From: Melioribacter sp.
GTDB lineage: Bacteria > Bacteroidota > Ignavibacteria > Ignavibacteriales > Melioribacteraceae
DNA: 37,777 bases
Direction of reading: 5' to 3'
NCBI GenBank assembly: GCA_012026935.1
Contig: VEPI01000160.1
Location: forward strand, 1-37,777
In this document: piece by piece, positions 7,301 to 15,462 of the stretch
Layout of the letters: each line of letters opens with the position of its first letter
Position numbering within the stretch: the first letter of the stretch is position 1
Notes under the pieces: generated by a model
What the model saw: only the letters and a program-made list of their open reading frames with translations
Told to the model about the DNA's origin: nothing
The model's database searches: none
Made by a program: the position numbers and the translations under genes

Positions 7301-9475
7301 ATGAAAATACTAAACCAACTCAACGACGCACAGCGTCAAGCTGTTGAATATAATTCCGGACCGCATATGATTGTAGCAGGTGCCGGATCCGGAAAAACAC
7401 GTGTTTTGATGCATAAAATAGCTTTTTTAATTGATAAAGGATTGGATCCCTCCGAAATTCTTGCCTTAACATTTACTAATAAAGCAGCAAAAGAAATGAA
7501 AGAAAGGATTAAAGGACTCATTGGTAAAAAGGCAGAAAGCCTTTGGATGGGAACCTTCCACTCAATATTTGCGCGGGTGTTAAAAGTAGAATCTGATAAA
7601 CTTAATTATAAATCTAATTTTTCGATTTATGATAGGGAAGATTCACAATCACTTGTAAGTAATATCATGTCGAATCTTAACATTAATCTTGAAAACCTTT
7701 CTCCGAATGGAGTTCAACATAAAATAAGTTACTTAAAGAATCAGATGGTGACACCGGAAGAGTATTTAAAACATTTAGCAACTACACCATCAGATAAAAA
7801 AGTTGGCGAGATATATATAGAATACAATAAAAGGTTATTTGAAAATAATGCAATGGATTTTGATGACCTTCTTCTCAAACCGATCGAACTCTTTGAGAAT
7901 AACGAAAAAATTCTAAACAAATACAAAAAGATGTTTAAATATATCTTGGTAGATGAATATCAGGATACAAATAAAGCTCAGTATGAACTTTTGAAAATGT
8001 TAAGTCCTCTTAAAGACAAGGTTTGTGTTGTTGGAGATGATGCGCAGAGTATTTATAGCTGGCGCGGCGCAGAAATAAAAAATATGCTCAACTTTAAAAA
8101 AGATTTTAAGGGATCAAAAATATTCCGACTTGAACAGAATTATCGTTCCACCAAGATGATTTTAATGGCCGCTGATTCAGTAATAAAAAATAATGTTGGA
8201 CAAATTCCCAAAACACTTTGGACAAATAACAATGACGGTGAAGAACTTACAATATTAAAAGCTTCTGATGAAAAGGACGAGGGATTCCAAATAGCAAAAA
8301 GAATTAAGAAAGAAATATCCACTCGGAAATTGTCATTGAATGATATAGCAATTTTCTACAGAATAAATTCTCAATCACGCTCGCTTGAAGATGCATTCAG
8401 AAGAGAAAAAATTCCTTATAAAATTGTTGGCGGAGTAGAATTCTATAGAAGAAAAGAAGTGAAAGATGTTTTAGCATATTTAAGGATGTTATCAAATCAA
8501 AATGATGAAGAAAGTTTACTTCGTATAATGAATTTTCCTCAACGTGGGATTGGTAATACATCTATTTCTAAAATGATTGCGTTTGCCCGTAAACTGGAAA
8601 TTTCGTTATTCACAACTATGTCCAGAGTATTTGAGGTCATAGAAGTGAAAGAGAGAATTCAAAAAAATGTTAAACAATTCAAACTTCTTTTAGATAAGTA
8701 TATTGATCTTAAAAATAAATTATCAATAGGTGAATTAACCGCAGCTTTAGTTGATGAACTCGGCATTCTAAAAATTTACAAAGAAGAAGGTACTCAAGAA
8801 TCAATGTCGAGATATGATAATATTCAAGAATTAGTTTCTGCGGTTCAAGATTACAGCAAATCAAATCCGGATTCTTCACTTGATGATTTTCTCTCTGAAG
8901 TTTCGTTAATAGCCGGTGTTGATCAATACGATGAAAAAGTAAATTCCGTAACAATGATGACAATACATAGTGCTAAGGGATTGGAGTTCCCGGTTGTTTT
9001 TGTTACAGGATGCGAAGAAGATATTTTCCCGCTTAGTCAGAAATTTGATAACGATTCAAAGTTGGAAGAAGAAAGAAGATTATTCTATGTGGCAGTAACC
9101 CGTGCTAAAGAAAAAGTATTTGTAAGTTATGCTCGTTCAAGATACCGCTTCGGTGAAGTTGCTTATCAAAGTAAATCCAGATTTTTGGATGAATTAGATG
9201 AATCCACTTACGAAGAGATGAACGGTGCTAGCGGTAGAAAAGCCGGGAGGAAGAAAAAAACTTATTACGATGAATATTATCAGGGGAGTTACGATGAGTA
9301 TGATCAAGAAAGACGTTCGCTTCGAGTAGGAAGCCGGGTAACTCATTCGGTATTTGGAATGGGGAAAATATTACAAATAACCGGTGTTGGAGATATGCAG
9401 AGAGTAACGATTAGTTTTGAGGAGTTTGGGCCGAAGCAATTGCTAACAAAGTTTGCTAATCTTAAACTAGTATAA
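7301..9475 (+). CDS. pcrA: ATP-dependent DNA helicase PcrA/UvrD (SF1A)
   Basis: 724-residue 3'-5' helicase for nucleotide excision repair and replication restart. All superfamily 1 motifs are present: Q-motif region LNDAQRQAVEY, Walker A AGAGSGKT (26-33), motif Ia TFTNKAAKEM, Walker B VDEYQDTN, motif III GDDAQSIYSWRGAE, motif IV QNYRS, motif V TIHSAKGLEFPVVF and motif VI VAVTRAKE. The extreme C-terminus (GSRVTHSVFGMGKIL...ISFEEFGPKQL) is the Tudor-like domain of PcrA/UvrD that contacts RNA polymerase. The preceding linker is rich in Lys, Tyr and Asp. A good promoter lies directly upstream. Naming between pcrA and uvrD is arbitrary here. Confidence 0.95.
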   Translation: MKILNQLNDAQRQAVEYNSGPHMIVAGAGSGKTRVLMHKIAFLIDKGLDPSEILALTFTNKAAKEMKERIKGLIGKKAESLWMGTFHSIFARVLKVESDKLNYKSNFSIYDREDSQSLVSNIMSNLNINLENLSPNGVQHKISYLKNQMVTPEEYLKHLATTPSDKKVGEIYIEYNKRLFENNAMDFDDLLLKPIELFENNEKILNKYKKMFKYILVDEYQDTNKAQYELLKMLSPLKDKVCVVGDDAQSIYSWRGAEIKNMLNFKKDFKGSKIFRLEQNYRSTKMILMAADSVIKNNVGQIPKTLWTNNNDGEELTILKASDEKDEGFQIAKRIKKEISTRKLSLNDIAIFYRINSQSRSLEDAFRREKIPYKIVGGVEFYRRKEVKDVLAYLRMLSNQNDEESLLRIMNFPQRGIGNTSISKMIAFARKLEISLFTTMSRVFEVIEVKERIQKNVKQFKLLLDKYIDLKNKLSIGELTAALVDELGILKIYKEEGTQESMSRYDNIQELVSAVQDYSKSNPDSSLDDFLSEVSLIAGVDQYDEKVNSVTMMTIHSAKGLEFPVVFVTGCEEDIFPLSQKFDNDSKLEEERRLFYVAVTRAKEKVFVSYARSRYRFGEVAYQSKSRFLDELDESTYEEMNGASGRKAGRKKKTYYDEYYQGSYDEYDQERRSLRVGSRVTHSVFGMGKILQITGVGDMQRVTISFEEFGPKQLLTKFANLKLV

Positions 9476-9512
9476 CGGTATATCAAATAAATATTTAATT
9501 GGAGATTTAACA

Positions 9513-10556
9513 ATGAAACTTGGTGTATTAACAGGTGGTGGTGACTGTCCCGGATTAAATGCGGTAATTAGAGCGGTTGTTAGAAAGGCACTGCAATCCA
9601 ATTATGAAATAATTGGAATCAAAGAAGGTTGGAAAGGATTATTAGAAAAAAAATATATTAAACTTGACCGTGAATCAATCTCAGGAATTTTACATCGCGG
9701 AGGAACAATTCTAGGTACTTCAAGAACAAATATTTATAAAGAGAAAGATGGAGAAGCAACAGTAATAAAGAATATGCTTGAAGCACATATAGATGCTATT
9801 GTTGCAATTGGTGGAGAAGATACTTTGGGAGTTGCATCAAAATTATTTAAAGCCGGTGTTCATGTAATAGGTGTTCCTAAAACAATTGATAATGATTTAA
9901 ACGCAACAGACTTTACATTTGGATTTGACACTGCAGTTAATGTAGCGACTGAAGCTATAGATCGTCTTCATACCACAGCAGAATCACACAATCGAGTGAT
10001 GGTAGTAGAAGTAATGGGTCGTCATGCAGGATGGATTGCTGTTTATTCAGGAATTGCTGGCGGTGCTGATATTATTTTAGTACCTGAAAAACAATATGAT
10101 ATTGAAGAAGTATGTAATCTTTTAAAGAAACGGCATGCTACAGGAAAAAGTTTTAGTATTGTTGTCGCTTCTGAAGGAGCTGTTGCAAAAAAATCCAATA
10201 ATGGTAAAGAAGGGGATATGATTATTCAAGATCAAAAATTGGATTCGTTCGGTCATGTCCGTCTCGGTGGGATTGGATATATGTTAGCTGAAGAAATTGA
10301 AAAAAGAACCGGGTTCGAAACTAGAGCCACAGTTCTTGGACATATTCAAAGAGGTGGTAGTCCAACAGCTTTTGATAGAGTATTAGCGACAAGATTTGGA
10401 GTATTTGCTGCTGAACTTGTAGAGAAGGGCCAATGGGGCCAAATGGCAGCATTAAAGGGCAATGAGATTGTTGCCGTCAGCCTTGCTGAGGCAACCGGAC
10501 AGTTAAAAACTGTTGATCTTGAGTTATTAAAAGTAGCAGGTACTTTTTTCGGTTGA
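9513..10556 (+). CDS. pfp: Phosphofructokinase, mixed-substrate group III, probably PPi-dependent
   Basis: 347-residue cytosolic phosphofructokinase that converts fructose 6-phosphate to the 1,6-bisphosphate. Motifs: GGGDCPGLNAVIR (8-20), GGTILGTSRTN (63-73), GGEDTLG (100-106), PKTIDND (122-128), MGRHAGW and GHIQRGGSPTAFDR. ATP-type enzymes such as E. coli PfkA have Gly104 in GGDGS and Gly124 in PGTIDND. Here the corresponding residues are Asp103 and Lys123, the pair associated with pyrophosphate use, for example in the Amycolatopsis enzyme. PPi as phosphoryl donor, making the step reversible, is therefore predicted. The start has TTGGAGA nine bases upstream of ATG. It is 37 bases behind pcrA. 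Confidence 0.9.
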   Translation: MKLGVLTGGGDCPGLNAVIRAVVRKALQSNYEIIGIKEGWKGLLEKKYIKLDRESISGILHRGGTILGTSRTNIYKEKDGEATVIKNMLEAHIDAIVAIGGEDTLGVASKLFKAGVHVIGVPKTIDNDLNATDFTFGFDTAVNVATEAIDRLHTTAESHNRVMVVEVMGRHAGWIAVYSGIAGGADIILVPEKQYDIEEVCNLLKKRHATGKSFSIVVASEGAVAKKSNNGKEGDMIIQDQKLDSFGHVRLGGIGYMLAEEIEKRTGFETRATVLGHIQRGGSPTAFDRVLATRFGVFAAELVEKGQWGQMAALKGNEIVAVSLAEATGQLKTVDLELLKVAGTFFG

Positions 10557-10602
10557 TTTTATATTGACAATAACAATTACACTAATTATATTGCTATTGT
10601 TT

Positions 10603-10750
10603 CCAGCCGAAACAACAAATTCTAGTTCTATTTTATGTCCCTTGCTCGCAGGGGTAACTTTATTATGAAAGAGAGTTTTGTTTCATAGAAGTCAATTAAT
10701 TTTCTCCAGCCACAGCCGAAAGAAAATACAGCCGAATTATTAACAGCCGA
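10603..10750 (+). repeat. ACAGCCGA repeats upstream of the FN3 gene
   Basis: Three direct copies of ACAGCCGA start at 10712, 10728 and 10743 (16- and 15-base steps), and a variant CCAGCCGA starts at 10603. They lie in the 232-base gap before a secreted-protein gene, the last copy ending 38 bases before its ATG. Helically unphased operator half-sites are one reading; chance in a small gap is the other. Confidence 0.4.
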
Positions 10751-10788
10751 GTTGTAAAATAATTTTATAACTCACAGAGAGGGTGCTT

Positions 10789-13700
10789 ATGAAAAACAAA
10801 TTAACAATTTTTGCAATTATAACGTTAATGGGTTTTAACGTTTTATTTGCACAAGTTCCCGCTGCGCCTGTTGCTTCAGCGGCAACTTCAGTAACTGCTA
10901 CTTCCTTTACAGCAAATTGGGCTTCGGGTGGTGGTGCAGCAGAAACAGCTTATTATCTTGATGTTTCTACAAGCAGTAGCTTCGCCTCATTTGTATCCGG
11001 ATATAACAATTTAAATGTTGGTCTTGTAACTTCATTTAATGTTACCGGACTTACAGCTGGTCCTACATACTACTATCGTGTTAGAGGATTTAACGGAAGC
11101 GGAAGCAGCACACATTCAAACACAATTACGGTTGCAGGTATTCCTGTTGCAACAGCAGCCACATCTATTACTAATGCTGGTTTCACTGCAAATTGGAATG
11201 CTGTAGCTGGTGCCGTTACTTATACATTAACGGTTCCTGGAGCTCCAGGAAGTCCTTTCACATTAATAGCTGGTACATCACAAGCGGTTGCAGGTTTAAC
11301 TGCTGGAACAGCCTATACATATTCTGTGCAAGCGGTAAGTGGAAGTACAAGCAGTGCTTCAAATACAATTAATGTAACAACAATTCCACCTAATCCAGTT
11401 TCAGCCGCAGCTACAAATGTTGCAGGTACAAGTTTTTCTGCAAATTGGGCCGCTTCTACAGGTGCAACAGGATATTATTTAGATGTTGCTACTGATGCGG
11501 GTTTCACAACATTTGTTACTGGATTCAATAACTTAGCTATTGGAGCTGTGACTACTTATTCAGTTACAGGTTTATCAGCTAATACACCTTATTGGTATCG
11601 TGTTCGTGCTTTTAATAGCGGCGGGACAAGTGGAAATTCCGGATCTCAAACTACAACTACTGGCCCACTTGCAAATGCTGCGACTCTAATAACACAGACA
11701 TCGTTTCAGGCTAATTGGGCTGTTGCTGCTGCAAATAATTATTTAGAAGTTTCAACTTCACCAACCTTTGCTGGTAACATAGGAGCCCCATATGATGGTT
11801 TAACCGATGAAGGTGCAGTTTCGACATTCCCTGTAAGCGGACTTACAGCCGGAACAACCTATTATTATAGGGTCAGTACTGCAGCTGCTACACCACCATA
11901 TTCTAATACTATTACTGTGCTAACAGTACCTGCTGCACCTGTTTCAGCAGCAGCTTCAAATATTGCTGGTACTAGTTTCTCAGCGAATTGGGCAGCTTCA
12001 ACCGGTGCAACAGGATATTATTTAGATGTTGCAACAGATGTTGGTTTTACAACATTTGTTACCGGGTTTAATAATTTAAATGTGGGTAACGTTACAACTT
12101 ATACTGTAACCGGTTTAACAATCACTACTCCATATTGGTATCGTGTTCGTGCTTACAATGCTAGCGGTACAAGTGGAAATTCTGGATCACAAAATCCTAC
12201 CACTGGTCCGACCCCACCTACCATTGGCGTTAGTCCGGCAAATTATGCTGTTGGTGTAACAATACTTCCAACTTTCAACTGGTCTGTTGGAACAAATTTT
12301 GAATTCCAACTTGATGACAATAGTGATTTCAATTCACCGTTAGTTACCTATGCTGGTACGAATACATCATATACTTTCACATATACTACAACTGCATCTG
12401 TGGTACTTGCTAATGGCACTACTTATTATTGGAGAGTACGAAGTACTGACGCGCCAAATAGCGATTGGACAGCAACAAGAGAATTTACAACGGTCAATGC
12501 TGCTAAACCATATATAAATCCTGTAATATCAGGAGTAACGACAGCATTTATATCATGGCATCCGGTACCATTTTCTTCAGGTTTATATTATGATCTTTTA
12601 TGGTCTACTAGTGCAAACATGAGTGGTTATACAACAGTTGCAAGATTAGATACAACTACTTATACATTAACAGGATTAACACAAGGCACTACATATTATA
12701 TTCAAGTACGTGCTAAGAACACTGCAGGAACTGTTATAATTGCATACTCAACAGTAACTGCTGGTTTCACACCGTTAGGACCACCAATACCTTATAGATC
12801 TTATCCAATTGATGGTGCAATAAGTTATGCTTTAAAGCCGACTTTTTTCTGGTACATCAAAGGGAACGAACCATTTCTCGATTATGAAATTCGGTACAGA
12901 GATTTCACAGCTGCTGAAGCTTATCCTGGTGCCCCGCAAATAACATCAACATCAAACCATACTTATAAAACTTTACTAGTTGATCTTATAGCTGGTCATA
13001 CATATTACTGGCAAGTAAGATCCAAGATAGGCGGTCAATATTCTAATTGGTCAACTGCAGGTGATTCGTCTTTTGTAATGTATACTAGTTTAGCTGGCGC
13101 CCCGGTTATTCCTTATACTGCTTGGCCAAGTGGCGGATCTACTGTTTATGTTAATCCACCAACTTTCTATTATTACATTGATGTTTACGCAACAGGGCTA
13201 GAATTTCAAGTTGAATATTCTTCAAGTTCTGCTGTTGATGGCGGAGGTAATTTTACAACTTCACCAGTAATTTTAGGTTGGTCTTCTAGCTTATTCGCTG
13301 AAGGAACAGCTTCATTAATTCCGAATACAACATATTATTGGCATGTAAGATCAAGATTGGCAGCAAATCATGCCTCAATATCTGCATGGTCTTCAGCCGC
13401 TGATTTTACTGTTGCGAGTACAGCAAGCGGAGCCGCTACGACTCCAATTCCATCAACTCCTGTGGGAGGACAAATTATTGATAGTCCACTTTCTGCAATA
13501 ACTTTATATTGGTCAGCAGCTTCAACACAGTCGCTTGATTATGAAATTGTAATTGCACAAAGTTCGAGTGTTGACGGAGTAGGCAAGTTAAATCATCCTC
13601 TAGCAACTTCTTCAGGATGGGCTGTTACGGATCCTACAAATTCAATATTAGTAACTGCAATACCATATACAGTAACTCCTGGTGCAACATATTACTGGCA

Positions 13701-14388
13701 GGTAAGATCGAGATTATCTGCAAATACTGCTATTATGTCTCCTTGGTCTATGGTAGCTAGTTTTTCAACCGCCGCTGGGTCATCATCTGTAGTTCCTCTT
13801 GTAATTACACCAAACTACTTACAGCCGATAAATACTTCCTCCGCAATTTTAAGTTGGAGAATTCCTGTTCCATCTGAATCACATCTAAAATATGATGTTC
13901 AGTATTCTAAGAATGCGGATTTCAGTAATTCGGTATTAAGAACAAATATAGATGAACCGGTAGCGCAAGTAACCGGATTAGAACCAAATTCAGTTTACTA
14001 TTGGAGAGTATTATCTAAAAACGATAATGGTTCTGTTTCAAATTTTTCTTCAACTGGAACTTTTAAGACTGGCAATGTTACCGCAGTTGATGAAAGGCAA
14101 GTATTACCAACAACTTTTGAGTTATCACAGAATTATCCTAATCCGTTTAATCCAACAACAAAGATTACTTATACTCTTCCGCAGAATTCTTTCGTAAGCC
14201 TTAAAGTTTACGATATGCTTGGACGAGAAGTAAAATCTCTAGTTAATAATGAGATGTTAGCAGGTAATCATAGTGTAGATTGGAATGGAGAGAATAATTC
14301 AGGTTTCAAAGTATCGAGCGGAACTTACATTTATAGAATAACCGCTGGGAATTTTGTTTCCGTAAAGAAAATGATATTAATTAAATAA
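10789..14388 (+). CDS. Large secreted fibronectin-III repeat protein with T9SS sorting tail
   Basis: 1199 residues. A signal peptide (MKNKLTIFAIITLMGFNVLFA) is followed by about ten FN3-like beta-sandwich modules with recurring cores such as 'SFTANWA...YYLDVS...VTGLTAGTTYYYRV'. The last roughly 90 residues are a type IX secretion sorting domain (FELSQNYPNPFNPTTKITY... VYDMLGREVKSL ... GTYIYRI..G..VSVKKMILIK). It is expected to cross the outer membrane and be attached or released at the surface. No enzymatic domain is seen, so adhesion or matrix roles are inferred. A GTG at 10783 is also in frame, but AGAGAGG sits six to seven bases before ATG 10789, which is the better start. Two modules are near-duplicates (separate entry). 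Confidence 0.9.
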   Translation: MKNKLTIFAIITLMGFNVLFAQVPAAPVASAATSVTATSFTANWASGGGAAETAYYLDVSTSSSFASFVSGYNNLNVGLVTSFNVTGLTAGPTYYYRVRGFNGSGSSTHSNTITVAGIPVATAATSITNAGFTANWNAVAGAVTYTLTVPGAPGSPFTLIAGTSQAVAGLTAGTAYTYSVQAVSGSTSSASNTINVTTIPPNPVSAAATNVAGTSFSANWAASTGATGYYLDVATDAGFTTFVTGFNNLAIGAVTTYSVTGLSANTPYWYRVRAFNSGGTSGNSGSQTTTTGPLANAATLITQTSFQANWAVAAANNYLEVSTSPTFAGNIGAPYDGLTDEGAVSTFPVSGLTAGTTYYYRVSTAAATPPYSNTITVLTVPAAPVSAAASNIAGTSFSANWAASTGATGYYLDVATDVGFTTFVTGFNNLNVGNVTTYTVTGLTITTPYWYRVRAYNASGTSGNSGSQNPTTGPTPPTIGVSPANYAVGVTILPTFNWSVGTNFEFQLDDNSDFNSPLVTYAGTNTSYTFTYTTTASVVLANGTTYYWRVRSTDAPNSDWTATREFTTVNAAKPYINPVISGVTTAFISWHPVPFSSGLYYDLLWSTSANMSGYTTVARLDTTTYTLTGLTQGTTYYIQVRAKNTAGTVIIAYSTVTAGFTPLGPPIPYRSYPIDGAISYALKPTFFWYIKGNEPFLDYEIRYRDFTAAEAYPGAPQITSTSNHTYKTLLVDLIAGHTYYWQVRSKIGGQYSNWSTAGDSSFVMYTSLAGAPVIPYTAWPSGGSTVYVNPPTFYYYIDVYATGLEFQVEYSSSSAVDGGGNFTTSPVILGWSSSLFAEGTASLIPNTTYYWHVRSRLAANHASISAWSSAADFTVASTASGAATTPIPSTPVGGQIIDSPLSAITLYWSAASTQSLDYEIVIAQSSSVDGVGKLNHPLATSSGWAVTDPTNSILVTAIPYTVTPGATYYWQVRSRLSANTAIMSPWSMVASFSTAAGSSSVVPLVITPNYLQPINTSSAILSWRIPVPSESHLKYDVQYSKNADFSNSVLRTNIDEPVAQVTGLEPNSVYYWRVLSKNDNGSVSNFSSTGTFKTGNVTAVDERQVLPTTFELSQNYPNPFNPTTKITYTLPQNSFVSLKVYDMLGREVKSLVNNEMLAGNHSVDWNGENNSGFKVSSGTYIYRITAGNFVSVKKMILIK
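11401..12210 (+). repeat. Recently duplicated FN3 module inside the secreted protein gene
   Basis: Segments 11401-11667 and 11944-12210 (543-base offset) encode nearly the same module: both contain GTSFSANWAASTGATGYYLD, VATD.GFTTFVTGFNNL and PYWYRVRA, and end in GTSGNSGSQ. The other modules are much more divergent, which indicates a recent internal duplication or gene conversion. Confidence 0.85.
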
Positions 14389-14429
14389 TTAAAAAAATAT
14401 TTAATAACTCAAAAGTTTACGAGGTTAAT

Positions 14430-14522
14430 ATGAAAAAGTTAAGCGCATCAATCTTCTTCCTGGTTATAATAGCAGTAATCGGGCTTGCTCTTTATGCATG
14501 CCACCAGGCTTATTTTGCATAA
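14430..14522 (+). CDS. Micro-ORF, 30-residue lipoprotein-like peptide
   Basis: Encodes MKKLSASIFFLVIIAVIGLA followed by LYACHQAYFA. It has a basic N-terminus, a hydrophobic core and a lipobox-like LYAC, which would leave a seven-residue lipidated peptide (CHQAYFA). A GAGG ribosome binding site lies about six bases upstream of the ATG, and a terminator hairpin follows 35 bases after the stop, so the unit looks like a real short gene. The function is unknown. It resembles entericidin-like small lipoproteins only in general design. An alternative is a non-cleaved single-span membrane peptide. Confidence 0.55.
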   Translation: MKKLSASIFFLVIIAVIGLALYACHQAYFA

Positions 14523-14557
14523 CTCTAATTGATTTTTAATTAGAAGTACTAAATTAT

Positions 14558-14596
14558 GAAAGGTCATTCCGGAATATCGGGATGACCTTTCTGCTT
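14558..14596 (+). terminator. Hairpin terminator after the micro-ORF
   Basis: GAAAGGTCATTCCG pairs with CGGGATGACCTTTC over 14 positions with one G-T type mismatch and a GAATAT loop; the 3' side runs into CTTTCTGCTTT. It would end transcripts from the FN3/micro-ORF unit. Confidence 0.65.
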
Positions 14597-14694
14597 TAAG
14601 CCGATTGGTACTTTCGTTTTTTCCCCTCGCTAACATTTTACAACATTTATTAATTGACGGGCCTAGAAGTTTAGTTAGTGAAGTATATGATGTT

Positions 14695-14702
14695 TAATTT
14701 TG
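14695..14702 (+). promoter_or_regulatory. Possible -7 element TAATTTTG before the hydroxylase gene
   Basis: A perfect match to TAnnTTTG, 45 bases before ATG 14748 and downstream of the terminator. The -33 region has TTTAG rather than TTTG, so this is only a plausible promoter. Confidence 0.35.
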
Positions 14703-14747
14703 TAAGTCATTTCATTATATTTTCGCGTAAAAAAATTGGAGAAGATT

Positions 14748-15392
14748 ATGCCGAAGAATTATGTCTCTAACAAAGATGAAACAATTAGATTGTTTGAGAA
14801 TGATTTTTTGGAAGCTTTGTCGAGAGTTCATTGGACAGTTCCCTTATGGTTGTTCATACCAATTATTTCATTTTTATTATTCCGTGGTTTTTACATTTAC
14901 AATATGTCAATATCCAATACTTTGTTGTTAATATTAGCCGGAATATTTGTTTGGACATTCACAGAATATTTTCTGCATAGATTTGTTTTCCATTATATGC
15001 CGAAGAGTGCATTTGGGAAGAGAATCCATTTCCTAATTCATGGCATACATCATGATTATCCAAAGGATTCGAAAAGATTAGTAATGCCGCCATCAGTAAG
15101 TCTTCCACTTGCCGCATTATTTTTTATATTGTTTGACTCTATAATGAATAATGAGTATGTACTTCCATTCTTTGCGGGATTTTTGATTGGATATTTATTT
15201 TATGATATAACTCATTATGCAATTCATCACTTTAATATGCATAACAGATTTTGGCTGGCTATAAAAAATCATCATTCAAAACATCATTATCAAAATCCGG
15301 GTTTAGGATATGGAGTTAGTCAACCTACTTGGGACTATGTCTTCAGGACTACATTTCCGGAAAAAGAAAGTATGAGCGAGCCGCTTGAGTAA
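14748..15392 (+). CDS. Fatty acid hydroxylase-superfamily membrane protein
   Basis: 214-residue di-iron membrane oxygenase of the sterol desaturase/fatty acid hydroxylase superfamily. Hydrophobic segments (about 31-50, 57-75, 118-150) alternate with histidine clusters: HRFVFH (77-82), HFLIHGIHH (94-102), HYAIHHFNMH (156-165) and HHSKHH (175-180). The spacing and the HGIHHDYP motif recall fatty acid 2-hydroxylases (FA2H/Scs7), so hydroxylation of membrane lipid acyl chains is the likely reaction. Bacteroidota lipids often carry hydroxy fatty acids. The start is ATG 14748 with TTGGAGA upstream; a TTG codon further upstream is less likely. A terminator precedes it and a separate gene follows, so it may be monocistronic. 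Confidence 0.85.
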   Translation: MPKNYVSNKDETIRLFENDFLEALSRVHWTVPLWLFIPIISFLLFRGFYIYNMSISNTLLLILAGIFVWTFTEYFLHRFVFHYMPKSAFGKRIHFLIHGIHHDYPKDSKRLVMPPSVSLPLAALFFILFDSIMNNEYVLPFFAGFLIGYLFYDITHYAIHHFNMHNRFWLAIKNHHSKHHYQNPGLGYGVSQPTWDYVFRTTFPEKESMSEPLE

Positions 15393-15462
15393 AATATATT
15401 TTTGTTCATTAAATCCTTTTCAGCCAAAAAAAAATTATCCAACTGAATAATAAGGACAGCAA

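Larger units (their letters stand above)
14389..14747 (+). other. Gap between the FN3 protein and hydroxylase genes
   Basis: 359 bases. It contains a 30-codon micro-ORF (14430-14522), a small CTAATT/AATTAG hairpin (14525-14543), a strong terminator hairpin (14558-14591) and a possible TAATTTTG promoter element (14695-14702). Nothing else is recognised. Confidence 0.7.

Noticed and set aside
10665-10686. ATGAAA/TTTCAT inverted repeat after the phosphofructokinase gene as a terminator
   Set aside because: The stem is only six A/T-rich pairs with a ten-base loop and no T run follows.
10900-12210. Regularly spaced repeats that might suggest an array such as CRISPR
   Set aside because: They are coding, in frame and encode FN3 modules; no short repeat/unique spacer pattern exists.
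15397-15404. TATTTTTG before the GH9 gene
   Set aside because: The nearest upstream TTG is only nine bases away, so it does not form a promoter with normal spacing.
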